Assembly (NCBI RefSeq): GCF_009762325.1
Contig: NZ_CP034348.1
Span: forward strand, 2,982,501 to 3,046,500
DNA length: 64,000 bases
DNA from: Roseovarius faecimaris
GTDB taxonomy: Bacteria > Pseudomonadota > Alphaproteobacteria > Rhodobacterales > Rhodobacteraceae
Direction: 5' to 3'
Under the pieces are notes generated by a model, which saw nothing but the letters and a program-made list of their open reading frames with translations, made no database searches and had not been told where the DNA came from. Made by a program: the position numbers and the translations under genes. Numbering within the stretch: the stretch's first letter is position 1; each line of letters opens with the position of its first letter. This document shows, piece after piece, positions 41,082 to 48,795 of the stretch.

Positions 41082-41101
41082 GGTGCGTGAGATCACGCAC
41101 C
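41082..41101. repeat. palindromic repeat GGTGCGTGA-GA-TCACGCACC
   Basis: This perfect 9-bp inverted repeat with a 2-base centre is followed by CTAC. Two related copies lie at 60617-60673. It is placed between two convergent genes, where it could form a terminator-like hairpin, but no T tract follows. Confidence 0.6.
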
Positions 41102-41107
41102 CTACGG

Positions 41108-41752
41108 TCAGAACGGCGCTTTCGCCCGAAAACTCATGCCGCGCCCGCTTTCGGGGTGGCTCAGCCGCAATTCCTCGGCATGGAGCATCATCCGCGGATG
41201 GTCCAGTGCCGCGCCGTCCGCATAAAGCGGATCGCCGAGGATCGGATGACCCAGGCTGAGCATATGCACGCGCAGTTGATGGCTCCGCCCGGTCCTCGGC
41301 ATCAGCCGCACCCGGCTCTCCGTGTCGCCCGCCTTCAGCACCCGCCAGTCGGTCACCGCCTCCTTGCCGGTCTCGTGACAGACCTTCTGCCGCGGCCGGT
41401 TGGGCCAGTCCACGATCAGCGGCAGATCGACCGTACCGGTCTTGCCCCCGATCCGCCCGGCCACGCGCGCGACATAGGTTTTCTTCACCTTGCGCTCTTC
41501 GAACTGCTTCGACAGATGCCGCTGCGCATGCGGCGTCAGGCCAAACACCATCACGCCAGACGTGTCCCGGTCCAGCCGGTGCACCAGAAGCGCCGTCGGA
41601 AACGCCTCCTGCACCCGGCTCAGCAGGCAATCGGCCAGATGCGCGCCCTTGCCCGGCACCGACAACAGCCTGGCAGGTTTGTTCACCACCACGATCTCGT
41701 GGTCCTCATGCAGCACATCCAAGGGCGTTTGCGGGGGGTCATAGTCGCTCAT
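41108..41752 (-). CDS. RluA-family RNA pseudouridine synthase
   Basis: The 214-aa protein has the RluA catalytic motif LLVHRLDRDTSGVMVFG (catalytic Asp), the N-terminal IVVVNKPARLLSVPGKG, and the C-terminal TGRSHQLRVHMLSLGHPILGDPLYA. It isomerises uridine in tRNA or rRNA. No S4 domain is present, so it resembles the short RluA/TruC-like forms. The start at 41752 is the ATG that matches the family; an upstream extension to 41860 is not family-like. It is convergent with the kinase-like gene and divergent from the amine oxidase. Confidence 0.92.
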   Translation of the reverse strand: MSDYDPPQTPLDVLHEDHEIVVVNKPARLLSVPGKGAHLADCLLSRVQEAFPTALLVHRLDRDTSGVMVFGLTPHAQRHLSKQFEERKVKKTYVARVAGRIGGKTGTVDLPLIVDWPNRPRQKVCHETGKEAVTDWRVLKAGDTESRVRLMPRTGRSHQLRVHMLSLGHPILGDPLYADGAALDHPRMMLHAEELRLSHPESGRGMSFRAKAPF

Positions 41753-41859
41753 GTGCCGGGCTCTACACCAAGCGACAGGAGGGCGCCACTCCCCAACGGG
41801 CTTGCAATGGTGCGGGCGGGTCCTAAGCTGCACCCCAAACCCCATTGAAAGGTCATTCA

Positions 41860-43143
41860 ATGATCAACAGCGCGCATACCGGCACGAACGGCGCCTATGA
41901 CGTGATCGTCATCGGCGCGGGCGCGGCGGGTCTTGCGGCCACCAGGAAGCTGTCCAGCGCGGGCGTGTCGGTGATCTGCCTTGAGGCCTCGGGGCGGATC
42001 GGGGGCCGGGCCCATACCGATCACCAAATCTTCGGCATCCCCTTCGACCGGGGCGCGCATTGGCTGCATGATTTCAAGCGCAATGCCTATGCCCGGATCG
42101 GCCGCAAACTGGGCTTCGATCTCTACAAGGTGCCCGAGCATTACCTGCTGCATGGTGCAGAGGACCCGGACCCGATCTGGGACATGTTCGACGCCATGGG
42201 CGATCACCTGAGCGCGGTGGCACAAAGCTCTGAGGACAAGCCCCTGTCAGAGGCGCTCGACCTGTTCCCCTGTGATGACCCCTGGGCGCGCACCGCACGG
42301 TTCATGCAATGCTTTCCCAACGCTCAGGATGAAACGGCCCTTTCCCTGCACGACTGGTACAATTACGAGGACGGACCCGACTGGTTCTGCAAACAGGGCT
42401 TCGGGGCGATTGTCGCAGCTTTCGGTGACGGGCTGCCGGTGCGGCTCAACACGCCCGTCACGGCCATCGCGCGCACCGCCGCCGGTGTGGAGGTCACAAG
42501 CAGCGCCGGCACGGCCCGTGCCCGCGCGGTCATCGTGACCGTCTCACAAGGCGTGCTCGCCGCCGAGGCGATCCGCTTCGACCCACCTCTCGGCAACGCC
42601 CGGCTCAGCGCCATCGACGGTATCCGCATGGGCCATTACAATCACAACGTCCTGCACCTCGCCCCCGGCGCGCTGCCGGTGCGGCCCGACACATGGATCA
42701 CCTACCGGATCACCGAAGAAAAACACGGCGCGCCGCAGGGCGGCGGGTTTCTCTGCGATGTGAGCGGTTCGGGCCTGACCTATTTCGAAACCTCCGGCAG
42801 TTTCGCCCGCGATCTGGAAGCGGCAGGCGAAAAGGCCGCTCTGGCCTATGCGACCGACACGCTGGCCGATCTTTTCGGTGCGGAAATCCGCAAGGCGGTG
42901 ATCAAGGGGCACGCGACGACCTATGGCCGGGATCCGCTGTTTCGCGGCTCCTATTCCGGTGCGCGTCCGGGGGCGGCGGCACAGCGCAAGACCCTGCGCC
43001 AGCCCCATGCCGACCGCATCCACTTTGCAGGCGAGGCCACACATCTCAGCCAGATGGCCACCGTCTCAGGCGCGCATAAATCCGGGCGCCGCGCGGCAAA
43101 GGCCGTGCTGGCACAGCTCCATGGGCCGGACCAAGTCAGCTAG
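41860..43143 (+). CDS. FAD-dependent amine oxidase family protein
   Basis: The 427-aa flavoprotein has the dinucleotide fold YDVIVIGAGAAGLAATRKL followed by GRIGGRAHTD, the second FAD motif of amine oxidases. The closing FAD motif is HFAGEATHLSQMATVSGAHKSGRRAA. A middle segment (WLHDFKRNAYARIG) and the active-site-side YSGARPG complete the fold. The family covers monoamine/polyamine oxidases and carotenoid-type desaturases; the GEATH ending favours amine oxidase. AAAGG lies eight bases upstream. Its stop overlaps the end of the puc-linked gene on the other strand. Confidence 0.85.
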   Translation: MINSAHTGTNGAYDVIVIGAGAAGLAATRKLSSAGVSVICLEASGRIGGRAHTDHQIFGIPFDRGAHWLHDFKRNAYARIGRKLGFDLYKVPEHYLLHGAEDPDPIWDMFDAMGDHLSAVAQSSEDKPLSEALDLFPCDDPWARTARFMQCFPNAQDETALSLHDWYNYEDGPDWFCKQGFGAIVAAFGDGLPVRLNTPVTAIARTAAGVEVTSSAGTARARAVIVTVSQGVLAAEAIRFDPPLGNARLSAIDGIRMGHYNHNVLHLAPGALPVRPDTWITYRITEEKHGAPQGGGFLCDVSGSGLTYFETSGSFARDLEAAGEKAALAYATDTLADLFGAEIRKAVIKGHATTYGRDPLFRGSYSGARPGAAAQRKTLRQPHADRIHFAGEATHLSQMATVSGAHKSGRRAAKAVLAQLHGPDQVS

Positions 43144-43823
43144 ACGCGGGTCGGCCAGTGCAGCAGCCGCGACAGGGTCAGCCCGCGAAACGTCTTGTTG
43201 CTGCGCTCTGTGCGCGTGACCAGCGGCATCGGCCAGAACCCGCGCGACACGAAGCGCCCGCCCCGAATGACCGAAGAGTTGCGCTCCTTGCGCGAGATCA
43301 GCGGCATGGGCCAGAAGGCGCGCGACACGTGGCGGCTTCCCCCGATGGCCGAGCGCCGGTCGCGCCGCGGGCTCAGCAGGCGCAGGCCCAACCCTTCCGA
43401 TATGGGCCGCCCTTCATACCTGCTTCGGTCGATCCGCATGGTCAGAAACAGCGGATGATCCTTCAGAATATTGGGCGCGTGGTCCGGCCCGTCGGGCATG
43501 TAATAGTCGTCGGTGATCCCCTTCACCGGGATCGCCTTGCGCTTGGCAAGCTCCGTGCGTGTGATCGTCGCTGCGGTCAGCGGCACATGCGTGGCCCGCA
43601 CCACAAGAAGCGCCCGGCCTTTCTTGAGCGCCTCGGCATAGGCGTCAATGGCGCTGTCATGCACCCCGGCGCGGCTCATCCTGGCCTTGAGATCGGTCTT
43701 GGCCCTGCCCGGCGGGGCCGGGATCAGGTCGATGGCGCGTCGGGGAAGGCGGCGATCAAGCAGCTTTTCCACCGCCTTGCGCGCCTCTTGTTCGTCGAAC
43801 AGGCGTGTGATGACTGTTGTCAT
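43140..43823 (-). CDS. puc-operon protein with YflT-like N-terminus and FWPMPL repeats
   Basis: The 227-aa protein overlaps the pucC stop by four bases (ATGA at 43820-43823), so it is the last gene of the puc operon. Residues 1-45 (VITRLFDEQEARKAVEKLLD ... IDLIPAPP) resemble the start of YflT/general-stress domains. Residues of about 160-227 are Arg/Trp-rich and repeat: VSRAFWPMPLISRKER, then VSRGFWPMPLVTRTER, then a decayed LSRLLHWPTRV. There is no signal peptide or membrane helix. I know no characterised homologue. A role in LH2 assembly or stability is inferred only from coupling. Confidence 0.7.
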   Translation of the reverse strand: MTTVITRLFDEQEARKAVEKLLDRRLPRRAIDLIPAPPGRAKTDLKARMSRAGVHDSAIDAYAEALKKGRALLVVRATHVPLTAATITRTELAKRKAIPVKGITDDYYMPDGPDHAPNILKDHPLFLTMRIDRSRYEGRPISEGLGLRLLSPRRDRRSAIGGSRHVSRAFWPMPLISRKERNSSVIRGGRFVSRGFWPMPLVTRTERSNKTFRGLTLSRLLHWPTRV

Positions 43824-45289
43824 GGGACCTCCACTGCGGTTTGTCTGCTGTCCGGCAGCGCCCTGCCGGTCTGGGATTGGCCTGTCTCGTCCGCGCGCGG
43901 CTTCAACACCGGAAGCAGCACCGCGCAGGCAAGCGCCAGGCACAGGATCTCGATCGAGAATACTATAGTGTAGGGCGTTTCCACCGCCGCGCCAGCGCCA
44001 GCGCCAGCGCCAGCGCCAGGATCAAGCCCGACGATCACATCGCGCACAAGACCCGCAAGCGCGATGCCGATACCCGCCGCTGTTGCCTGAACCGCGCCCC
44101 ACGCCCCCAATGCCAGGCCAACGCGATCCTTTTGGGTTGCGCGCAGCGTCGCGGTCAGCGTGGCATGACCAAAAAGCCCCGTGCCCAGCCCGGTCAGCGC
44201 CGTGCCCAGCAAAAAGGCCGGCACCCCGGCCCCAAGCGAGGAGGCAATGATCGCCGCGAAGCCGACAATGCCCAGAAGCGTGCCAAGCACGCTGATGCGG
44301 CCTGGCTGCGCGGCCCGGTCCAGCGCCCAGGACGCATAGGCAAAACCCAGCAGCGTGCCGCTGGCAAAAAGCGCGGTCAGCTTGGTCGTGCTGGCCACCG
44401 ACAGACCAAGCGCCTGCCCGCCATAAGGTTCCAGCAAAACATCGGCCATGCCGAACCCGAACGTGCCAAGCGCGATCACAAAGAGAAGCCGCTTCATGCC
44501 CGGGGCCTGCATCAGCTCCGCGAAGGCATCGGCAAAACGCTGGCGCCGCATGGTTTTCATCGCTTGCGCACGCTCCCGGTCACGCGCTTCCTGTTTCCAC
44601 AAGGCCAGCAGGTTCAGCGCCACGGTCACCACCGCCGCGCCCTGGATCACCTGGATCAGCCGCCCGGGCGTATAGGGCTGCAACAGCGCCCCGAAGACAA
44701 GCGCACTCACCACCATGCCCAACAGCAGCATCGCATACATCAGACCCACCACCTTGGGCTGGTCGTCTTCTTTCACAAGGTCCGTCGCCAAAGCCAGGCC
44801 AACGGTCTGCACCATATGCACCCCGGCCCCGACCAGCAGAAAGGCAAGCGCCGCCGAACTGATCCCCAGCCAGCGCGGCGCATCCACTGCCTCGGCATAG
44901 CCCGACAGCACCAGAAGCGAGAACGGCATGATGGCAAACCCGCCAAACTGATACATCGTGCCTTTCCAGATGTAAGGCACACGCCGCAGCCCCAGCGCCG
45001 AGACATGCTGATCCGATCTGAACCCGATCAGCGTGCGGAACGGGGCAAAGACCAGCGGCAGCGCCAGCATCATCGCCACCAGCGAGGCAGGCACGTCAAG
45101 CTCGACGATCATCACCCGGTTGAGCGTGCCGATCAGCAGCACCAGCGCCATGCCCACCGTGACCTGAAACAGCGAAAGGCGCAGAATCCGCGACAGCGGC
45201 ACCTCCGCCGTGGCCACATCGACAAAGGGCAGGTATTTCGGCCCGAGGGCCGTCAGTTTGCGCATGGCAAAGCTGCGATAGTCGAACAT
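43820..45289 (-). CDS. pucC: PucC-family light-harvesting 2 assembly/BChl delivery protein
   Basis: The 489-aa protein is a major-facilitator-like membrane protein of the PucC/LhaA/BCD family with 12 predicted helices. It has VEVPLSRILRLSLFQVTVGMA-type N-terminal sequence, APFRTLIGFRSDQHVSALGLRRVPYIWKGTMYQFGG (family signature), and LLEPYGGQALGLSV. PucC is needed for LH2 assembly in the inner membrane. A Gly-Ala run near the C-terminus (PGAGAGAGAGAA) is encoded by a hexanucleotide repeat. The start at 45289 is chosen because GAGG lies nine bases upstream; 45295 is possible. It follows pucA after an intercistronic hairpin. Confidence 0.93.
   Translation of the reverse strand: MFDYRSFAMRKLTALGPKYLPFVDVATAEVPLSRILRLSLFQVTVGMALVLLIGTLNRVMIVELDVPASLVAMMLALPLVFAPFRTLIGFRSDQHVSALGLRRVPYIWKGTMYQFGGFAIMPFSLLVLSGYAEAVDAPRWLGISSAALAFLLVGAGVHMVQTVGLALATDLVKEDDQPKVVGLMYAMLLLGMVVSALVFGALLQPYTPGRLIQVIQGAAVVTVALNLLALWKQEARDRERAQAMKTMRRQRFADAFAELMQAPGMKRLLFVIALGTFGFGMADVLLEPYGGQALGLSVASTTKLTALFASGTLLGFAYASWALDRAAQPGRISVLGTLLGIVGFAAIIASSLGAGVPAFLLGTALTGLGTGLFGHATLTATLRATQKDRVGLALGAWGAVQATAAGIGIALAGLVRDVIVGLDPGAGAGAGAGAAVETPYTIVFSIEILCLALACAVLLPVLKPRADETGQSQTGRALPDSRQTAVEVP
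43991..44019. repeat. hexanucleotide tandem repeat inside pucC
   Basis: GCCAGC is repeated four times, with a partial fifth unit, on the plus strand. On the coding strand it encodes alternating Gly-Ala in a loop between the last two helices of PucC. Such a repeat can change length by slippage without shifting frame. Confidence 0.85.
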
Positions 45290-45358
45290 GGTCATCACCC
45301 TCTGCGCCGCCCGGGCGTCATCGCCGGCCGCGCGTCTGATCGGTGAGCAAAAGCGAAC

Positions 45359-45382
45359 GGCCCGCCACTCGAGCGGCGGGCC
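45359..45382 (-). terminator. pucA-pucC intercistronic hairpin
   Basis: GGCCCGCC (45359-45366) pairs with GGCGGGCC (45375-45382) around an 8-base loop, just after the pucA stop at 45390. On the transcript strand it is followed by GTTCGCTTTTGC. Hairpins here are known in puf and puc operons to stabilise the light-harvesting messages relative to the distal gene. It may act as an RNA-stability element or partial terminator. Confidence 0.6.
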
Positions 45383-45389
45383 ATGCGCG

Positions 45390-45725
45390 TCAGTTCTGGA
45401 GGGTCTGCACCGAGGCCAGCGTCGTCTCGGGCCGTTCCAGCACCGCCTTCATGACCGTGCCATCCGACAGGATCAACGTCACATCGCCGCTGCCGTCCTG
45501 TGATGGAACCACATAATTCACCTTGGCGGTGTCCGCTTTCTCCTGCGTCATGGCGGCGGTCTGATCCCCCGCGCCAATCGGCTGGCCGGACAGGTAATCG
45601 GACACCCAGGACGTATTGCTCAACACCGCCACATGCACGGCAAACGAGCTGACAGCCACAGCGCTCAGAAACAGCGGGATGCCCACGGTCGGCTTCACAA
45701 CGAGCCACATTTTCGCATTATTCAT
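45390..45725 (-). CDS. pucA: LH2 antenna alpha subunit with long C-terminal extension
   Basis: The 111-aa protein starts MNNAKMWLVVKPTVGIPLFL, the standard LH2 alpha beginning. It has one membrane helix with the bacteriochlorophyll-ligand His31 (FAVHVAVLSNTSW). By alignment to the Rhodoblastus acidophilus alpha chain, positions 44-45 are Tyr-Leu, where B850 forms have Tyr-Trp and B820 forms Phe-Leu. The core ends near Gly47, and about 64 extra residues follow (QPIGAGDQTAAM ... VQTLQN), predicted periplasmic, polar and beta-rich. Usual LH2 alpha chains are 50-60 residues. AGGGAGG precedes the start, 12 bases after the pucB stop. Confidence 0.93.
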   Translation of the reverse strand: MNNAKMWLVVKPTVGIPLFLSAVAVSSFAVHVAVLSNTSWVSDYLSGQPIGAGDQTAAMTQEKADTAKVNYVVPSQDGSGDVTLILSDGTVMKAVLERPETTLASVQTLQN

Positions 45726-45737
45726 GACAGGCCTCCC

Positions 45738-45890
45738 TTATCCAAGCCAGGGCGTTGTAACCGCCACCAGCACATGCGCGATTGCCGCGATCACACCAAA
45801 CACCCGCGTGCCGTCAATGAGGTAGCTATGCACCTCCTCGGCTTCTTCGAGCGTCAGGCCGGTCGGCCAAACTTTATCACTGTCTGCCAT
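45738..45890 (-). CDS. pucB: LH2 antenna beta subunit
   Basis: The 50-aa protein has the LH2 beta signature GLTLEEAEEVHSYLIDGTRVF, with His21 and Arg29 at the positions lining the B800 pigment. A membrane helix follows with the B850-type ligand His39 (AHVLVAVTTPWLG) and the conserved PWLG end. It pairs with PucA in the ring antenna of the intracytoplasmic membrane. The ATG at 45890 is chosen because GGAGG lies seven bases upstream; the longer frame upstream crosses the promoter palindromes. Confidence 0.96.
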   Translation of the reverse strand: MADSDKVWPTGLTLEEAEEVHSYLIDGTRVFGVIAAIAHVLVAVTTPWLG

Positions 45891-45985
45891 TTTAGTTCCT
45901 CCGTTGGTCATAGCTTGCAGCGGCGACCAAACGCTCGGAATGGCCATGCCACCAATGAAAACTGCATAAAAATTACTCACCACTA

Positions 45986-46003
45986 TGTCAGTCATAGTTA
46001 ACA
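45986..46003. promoter_or_regulatory. PpsR/CrtJ site 1, TGT-N12-ACA
   Basis: The sequence TGTCAGTCATAGTTAACA fits the TGT-N12-ACA consensus of the light/redox repressor PpsR (CrtJ), which controls puc, bch and crt genes in purple bacteria. It lies about 96 bases upstream of the pucB start. Confidence 0.75.
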
Positions 46004-46011
46004 TAAACAAG

Positions 46012-46029
46012 TGTGTTGTTTGCTTTACA
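46012..46029. promoter_or_regulatory. PpsR/CrtJ site 2, TGT-N12-ACA
   Basis: The sequence TGTGTTGTTTGCTTTACA fits the same consensus. It is separated from site 1 by exactly eight bases, the spacing reported for cooperative CrtJ binding at the bchC promoter. Confidence 0.75.
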
Positions 46030-46274
46030 TTGCCAACTGTGATGTTTTCGCTTTCTATAACATTTTCATACAATTAAACGCCTCCTGACGCTCAGAAAGC
46101 GCATCTGAAGGTGGCTGTTTTGCTGAATATTGGCGTGTGTGTCGGGGCAGCGTCCGGCGCGGGGCCGGTCCGTATCACTGCTGAGTCGCCCGGCTCCGCA
46201 CAGGGCCTGCACGGCCGCGGGGGCAGGCGGCCGGCCCCGCAATCTCGGGCGGGGCCGACCTTGGTTTTGCGCTG

Positions 46275-48719
46275 TCAGACCTTCACGCGTTCGGCCTTGG
46301 GGTCATACATCGGGCGCAGGCTCACCTCGGCGCGCACGCGTGAGCCGCAGACGTCGATCTCATAGGTCGAGCCCAGCACATCGGCCGCAGTTTCGCCCTC
46401 GCAGGGCACATAGCCCATGCCGATGGCGGCCCCCAGCGTGTGCCCGTAATTGCCCGAGCTGAGATAGCCCACATACGCGCCATCCCGGATAATCGGTTCG
46501 TTATGGTAAAGCAGCGGCTCCGGATCGGTCAGCCTGAACTGCACCATGCGCGCTTTCGGGCCGCTCTCCTTGCGCGCCGCCACGGCGGCCTTGCCGATGA
46601 AATCGGGCTTGGAGAGGTCCACCGCAAAGCCGAGCCCCGCGTCGATGACGTTATCCTCGCAGGTGATGTCATGGCCGAAATGGCGGAACGCCTTCTCGAT
46701 CCGGCAGCTGTCCATCATATGCATCCCGCACAGCTTCAGCCCGTGGTCCTGCCCGGCCTCCCACAGCGTCTCGAACACATGGCCCGACATCTCGGCGGGG
46801 ATATACAGCTCCCAGCCCAGCTCGCCCACATATGACACGCGGTGCGCGCGCGCCAGGCCCATGCCGATCTCGATCTCCTGCGCCGTGCCGAACGGATTCA
46901 CCTCGTTCGACCAGTCGGCGGGCGAGACAGCTTGCAAAAGCTGGCGAGCGTTCGGCCCCATCACCGCCAGCACCCCTTCGGTCATGGTCACATCCGTCAC
47001 CACCGCGCTGAAGCCGCCCATATTGCGCCGCAGCCAGGTCTGATCCGCCAGCCGCGTCGCCGCCGGTGTCACCACCAGATAGGCCGTCTCGGTCAGGCGC
47101 GTGACGGTCACATCCGCCTCGATCCCGCCGCGCGCGTTCAGGAACTGCGTATAGACGATCTTGCCCACCGGCACGCTCATATTGGCGCCGCAGACATGGT
47201 TCAGGAAGGCCTCCGCCTCCGGCCCCTCGACGCGCAGCTTGCCGAAGCTGGTCATGTCATACATGCCCACATTCTCGCGCACGGCCTTATGCTCGGCGGC
47301 AGCATTCTCGAACCAGTTCTGCCGCTTCCAGCTATAGCGATACTCCCGCTCCTGCCCGTCATTGGCATACCAGTTGGCGCGCTCCCAACCCGCCACTTCA
47401 CCCATCACCGCGCCCCGCTCCAGCAGGTGATGATGGAACGGCGTGCGCCTCACTCCGCGCGCCGTGGCCTTCTGGCGATAGGGGAAGTGATCGGCATAGA
47501 GCAGGCCCAGCGTCTCCTTCGAGCGCTCGAAAAGGTAGTGCTTGTTGCCCTGGAAGGGCTGCATGCGGCTGATATCCACATCGCCCAGATCAAACGGTTT
47601 CTCGCCACTGTCCATCCACTGGCTCAGGGCATGGCCCGCACCCCCCGCCGACTGGATCCCGATGGAGTTGAATCCGCAGGCGACCCAGACATTGTCCATC
47701 TCCGGCGCAAGACCCAGGTGATAGGCATCGTCGGGCGTGAAGCTCTCAGGCCCGTTAAAGAAGGTGTGAATGCCCGCCTCCGCCAGCATCGGCAGCCGGT
47801 TGCAGGCATTTTCCAGGATCGGCTCGAAATGGTCGAAATCCTCCGGCAGCTGGTCGAATTCGAAACTGTCGGGAATGCCGTTCATGCCCCAGGGCTTGGC
47901 ATTCGGCTCGAACGCGCCCAAGAGCATCTTGCCCGCGTCTTCCTTGTAATAGGCGCATTCATCCGGCACCCGCAGGACCGGCATCTGGGTCAGCCCCTCG
48001 ATGGCTTCGGTGACGATATAGAAATGCTCGCAGGCATGCAGCGGCACGTTGATCCCCGCCATGCGGCCCACTTCATGGCCCCACATGCCGGCACAGTTCA
48101 CGATCGCCTCACAGGCAATATGGCCCCGGTCGCCATCCTCGGCCACCCAGTCCACCCCGGTCACGCGGCGGCCGGTCCGGGCGATACCCGTCACCTTCAC
48201 GCGCTCCTTGACGGTCGCTCCGTTCTGACGCGCACCCTTGGCCAGCGCCAGCGCGATATTGGCCGGGTCCGCCTGCCCGTCGGTGGGCAGCCAGACACCG
48301 CCCTTCACCCCGTCGAGATTGATATGCTCATAGCGTTCCTTGACCTCCGCCGGGCTCAGCTCTTCGACCGGCACGCCGAAGGCGCGCGCCATGGCGGCGG
48401 CGCGATAGAGCTCCTCCAGCCGCTCTGCGGTCAGCGCGGCAGACACCGACCCCACCTGCCGCATGCCCGTGGCCACGCCGGTCTCTTCCTCCAGACCCAT
48501 GTAAAGCTCGGCCGAATAGCGCGCCAGCTTGGTCATGTTCGAGGTTGCGCGCAGCTGACCGATCAGCCCTGCCGCGTGCCAGGTGGTGCCGCTCGTGAGC
48601 TGCTTGCGCTCCAGCAGAACCACGTCGCTCCAGCCCAGCTTGGCCAGGTGATAGGCCACCGAGCAGCCCACGACGCCGCCGCCAATGATGACCACGCGGG
48701 CCTGTTGAGGTAGTTCCAT
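46275..48719 (-). CDS. dimethylglycine/sarcosine dehydrogenase-like flavoprotein (FAD + GcvT)
   Basis: The 814-aa protein has an N-terminal FAD domain (ARVVIIGGGVVGCSVAYHLAKLGW) with His48 in TTWHAAG, the position for covalent FAD in DMGDH-type enzymes. Its C-terminal half is an aminomethyltransferase (GcvT) fold ending in a GELGWELYIPAEM-type and GNYGHTLGAAIGMGYVP region that binds tetrahydrofolate. Such enzymes oxidatively demethylate dimethylglycine or sarcosine and pass the carbon to THF. GGAG lies eight bases upstream of 48719. It is the last gene of the 55.6-46.3 kb operon and a paralogue of the gene at 50756-53203. Confidence 0.85.
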   Translation of the reverse strand: MELPQQARVVIIGGGVVGCSVAYHLAKLGWSDVVLLERKQLTSGTTWHAAGLIGQLRATSNMTKLARYSAELYMGLEEETGVATGMRQVGSVSAALTAERLEELYRAAAMARAFGVPVEELSPAEVKERYEHINLDGVKGGVWLPTDGQADPANIALALAKGARQNGATVKERVKVTGIARTGRRVTGVDWVAEDGDRGHIACEAIVNCAGMWGHEVGRMAGINVPLHACEHFYIVTEAIEGLTQMPVLRVPDECAYYKEDAGKMLLGAFEPNAKPWGMNGIPDSFEFDQLPEDFDHFEPILENACNRLPMLAEAGIHTFFNGPESFTPDDAYHLGLAPEMDNVWVACGFNSIGIQSAGGAGHALSQWMDSGEKPFDLGDVDISRMQPFQGNKHYLFERSKETLGLLYADHFPYRQKATARGVRRTPFHHHLLERGAVMGEVAGWERANWYANDGQEREYRYSWKRQNWFENAAAEHKAVRENVGMYDMTSFGKLRVEGPEAEAFLNHVCGANMSVPVGKIVYTQFLNARGGIEADVTVTRLTETAYLVVTPAATRLADQTWLRRNMGGFSAVVTDVTMTEGVLAVMGPNARQLLQAVSPADWSNEVNPFGTAQEIEIGMGLARAHRVSYVGELGWELYIPAEMSGHVFETLWEAGQDHGLKLCGMHMMDSCRIEKAFRHFGHDITCEDNVIDAGLGFAVDLSKPDFIGKAAVAARKESGPKARMVQFRLTDPEPLLYHNEPIIRDGAYVGYLSSGNYGHTLGAAIGMGYVPCEGETAADVLGSTYEIDVCGSRVRAEVSLRPMYDPKAERVKV

Positions 48720-48795
48720 TTCCGTCTCTCCCATTTGCGAGGCGGGCTGTCAGGCCCGACGAGCCACTCGCCGCCCCTTTACATGTGCGTCTCGT

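Larger units (their letters stand above)
45891..46274 (-). promoter_or_regulatory. puc promoter region (384-bp gene-free stretch)
   Basis: No gene is seen between pucB and the stop of the flavoprotein at 46275. The part nearest pucB is AT-rich (45940-46080) and holds the two TGT-N12-ACA sites listed separately, 96-139 bases upstream of pucB. The distal part (46100-46274) is GC-rich with a hairpin GGCCCCGC...GCGGGGCC (46233-46256) that could end the flavoprotein transcript but lacks a T tract. Confidence 0.7.

Noticed and set aside
46034-46063. A third PpsR-like site near TGTGATG ... ATAACA
   Set aside because: The spacing between TGT and ACA is not 12, so it does not fit the consensus.
45891-46073. 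A 61-residue N-terminal extension of PucB
   Set aside because: It would run through both PpsR palindromes and the AT-rich promoter. The ATG at 45890 has a good RBS and gives the standard LH2 beta length.
46233-46256. Hairpin GGCCCCGC...GCGGGGCC as terminator of the flavoprotein gene
   Set aside because: There is no T tract on the transcript strand; noted only inside the puc promoter entry.
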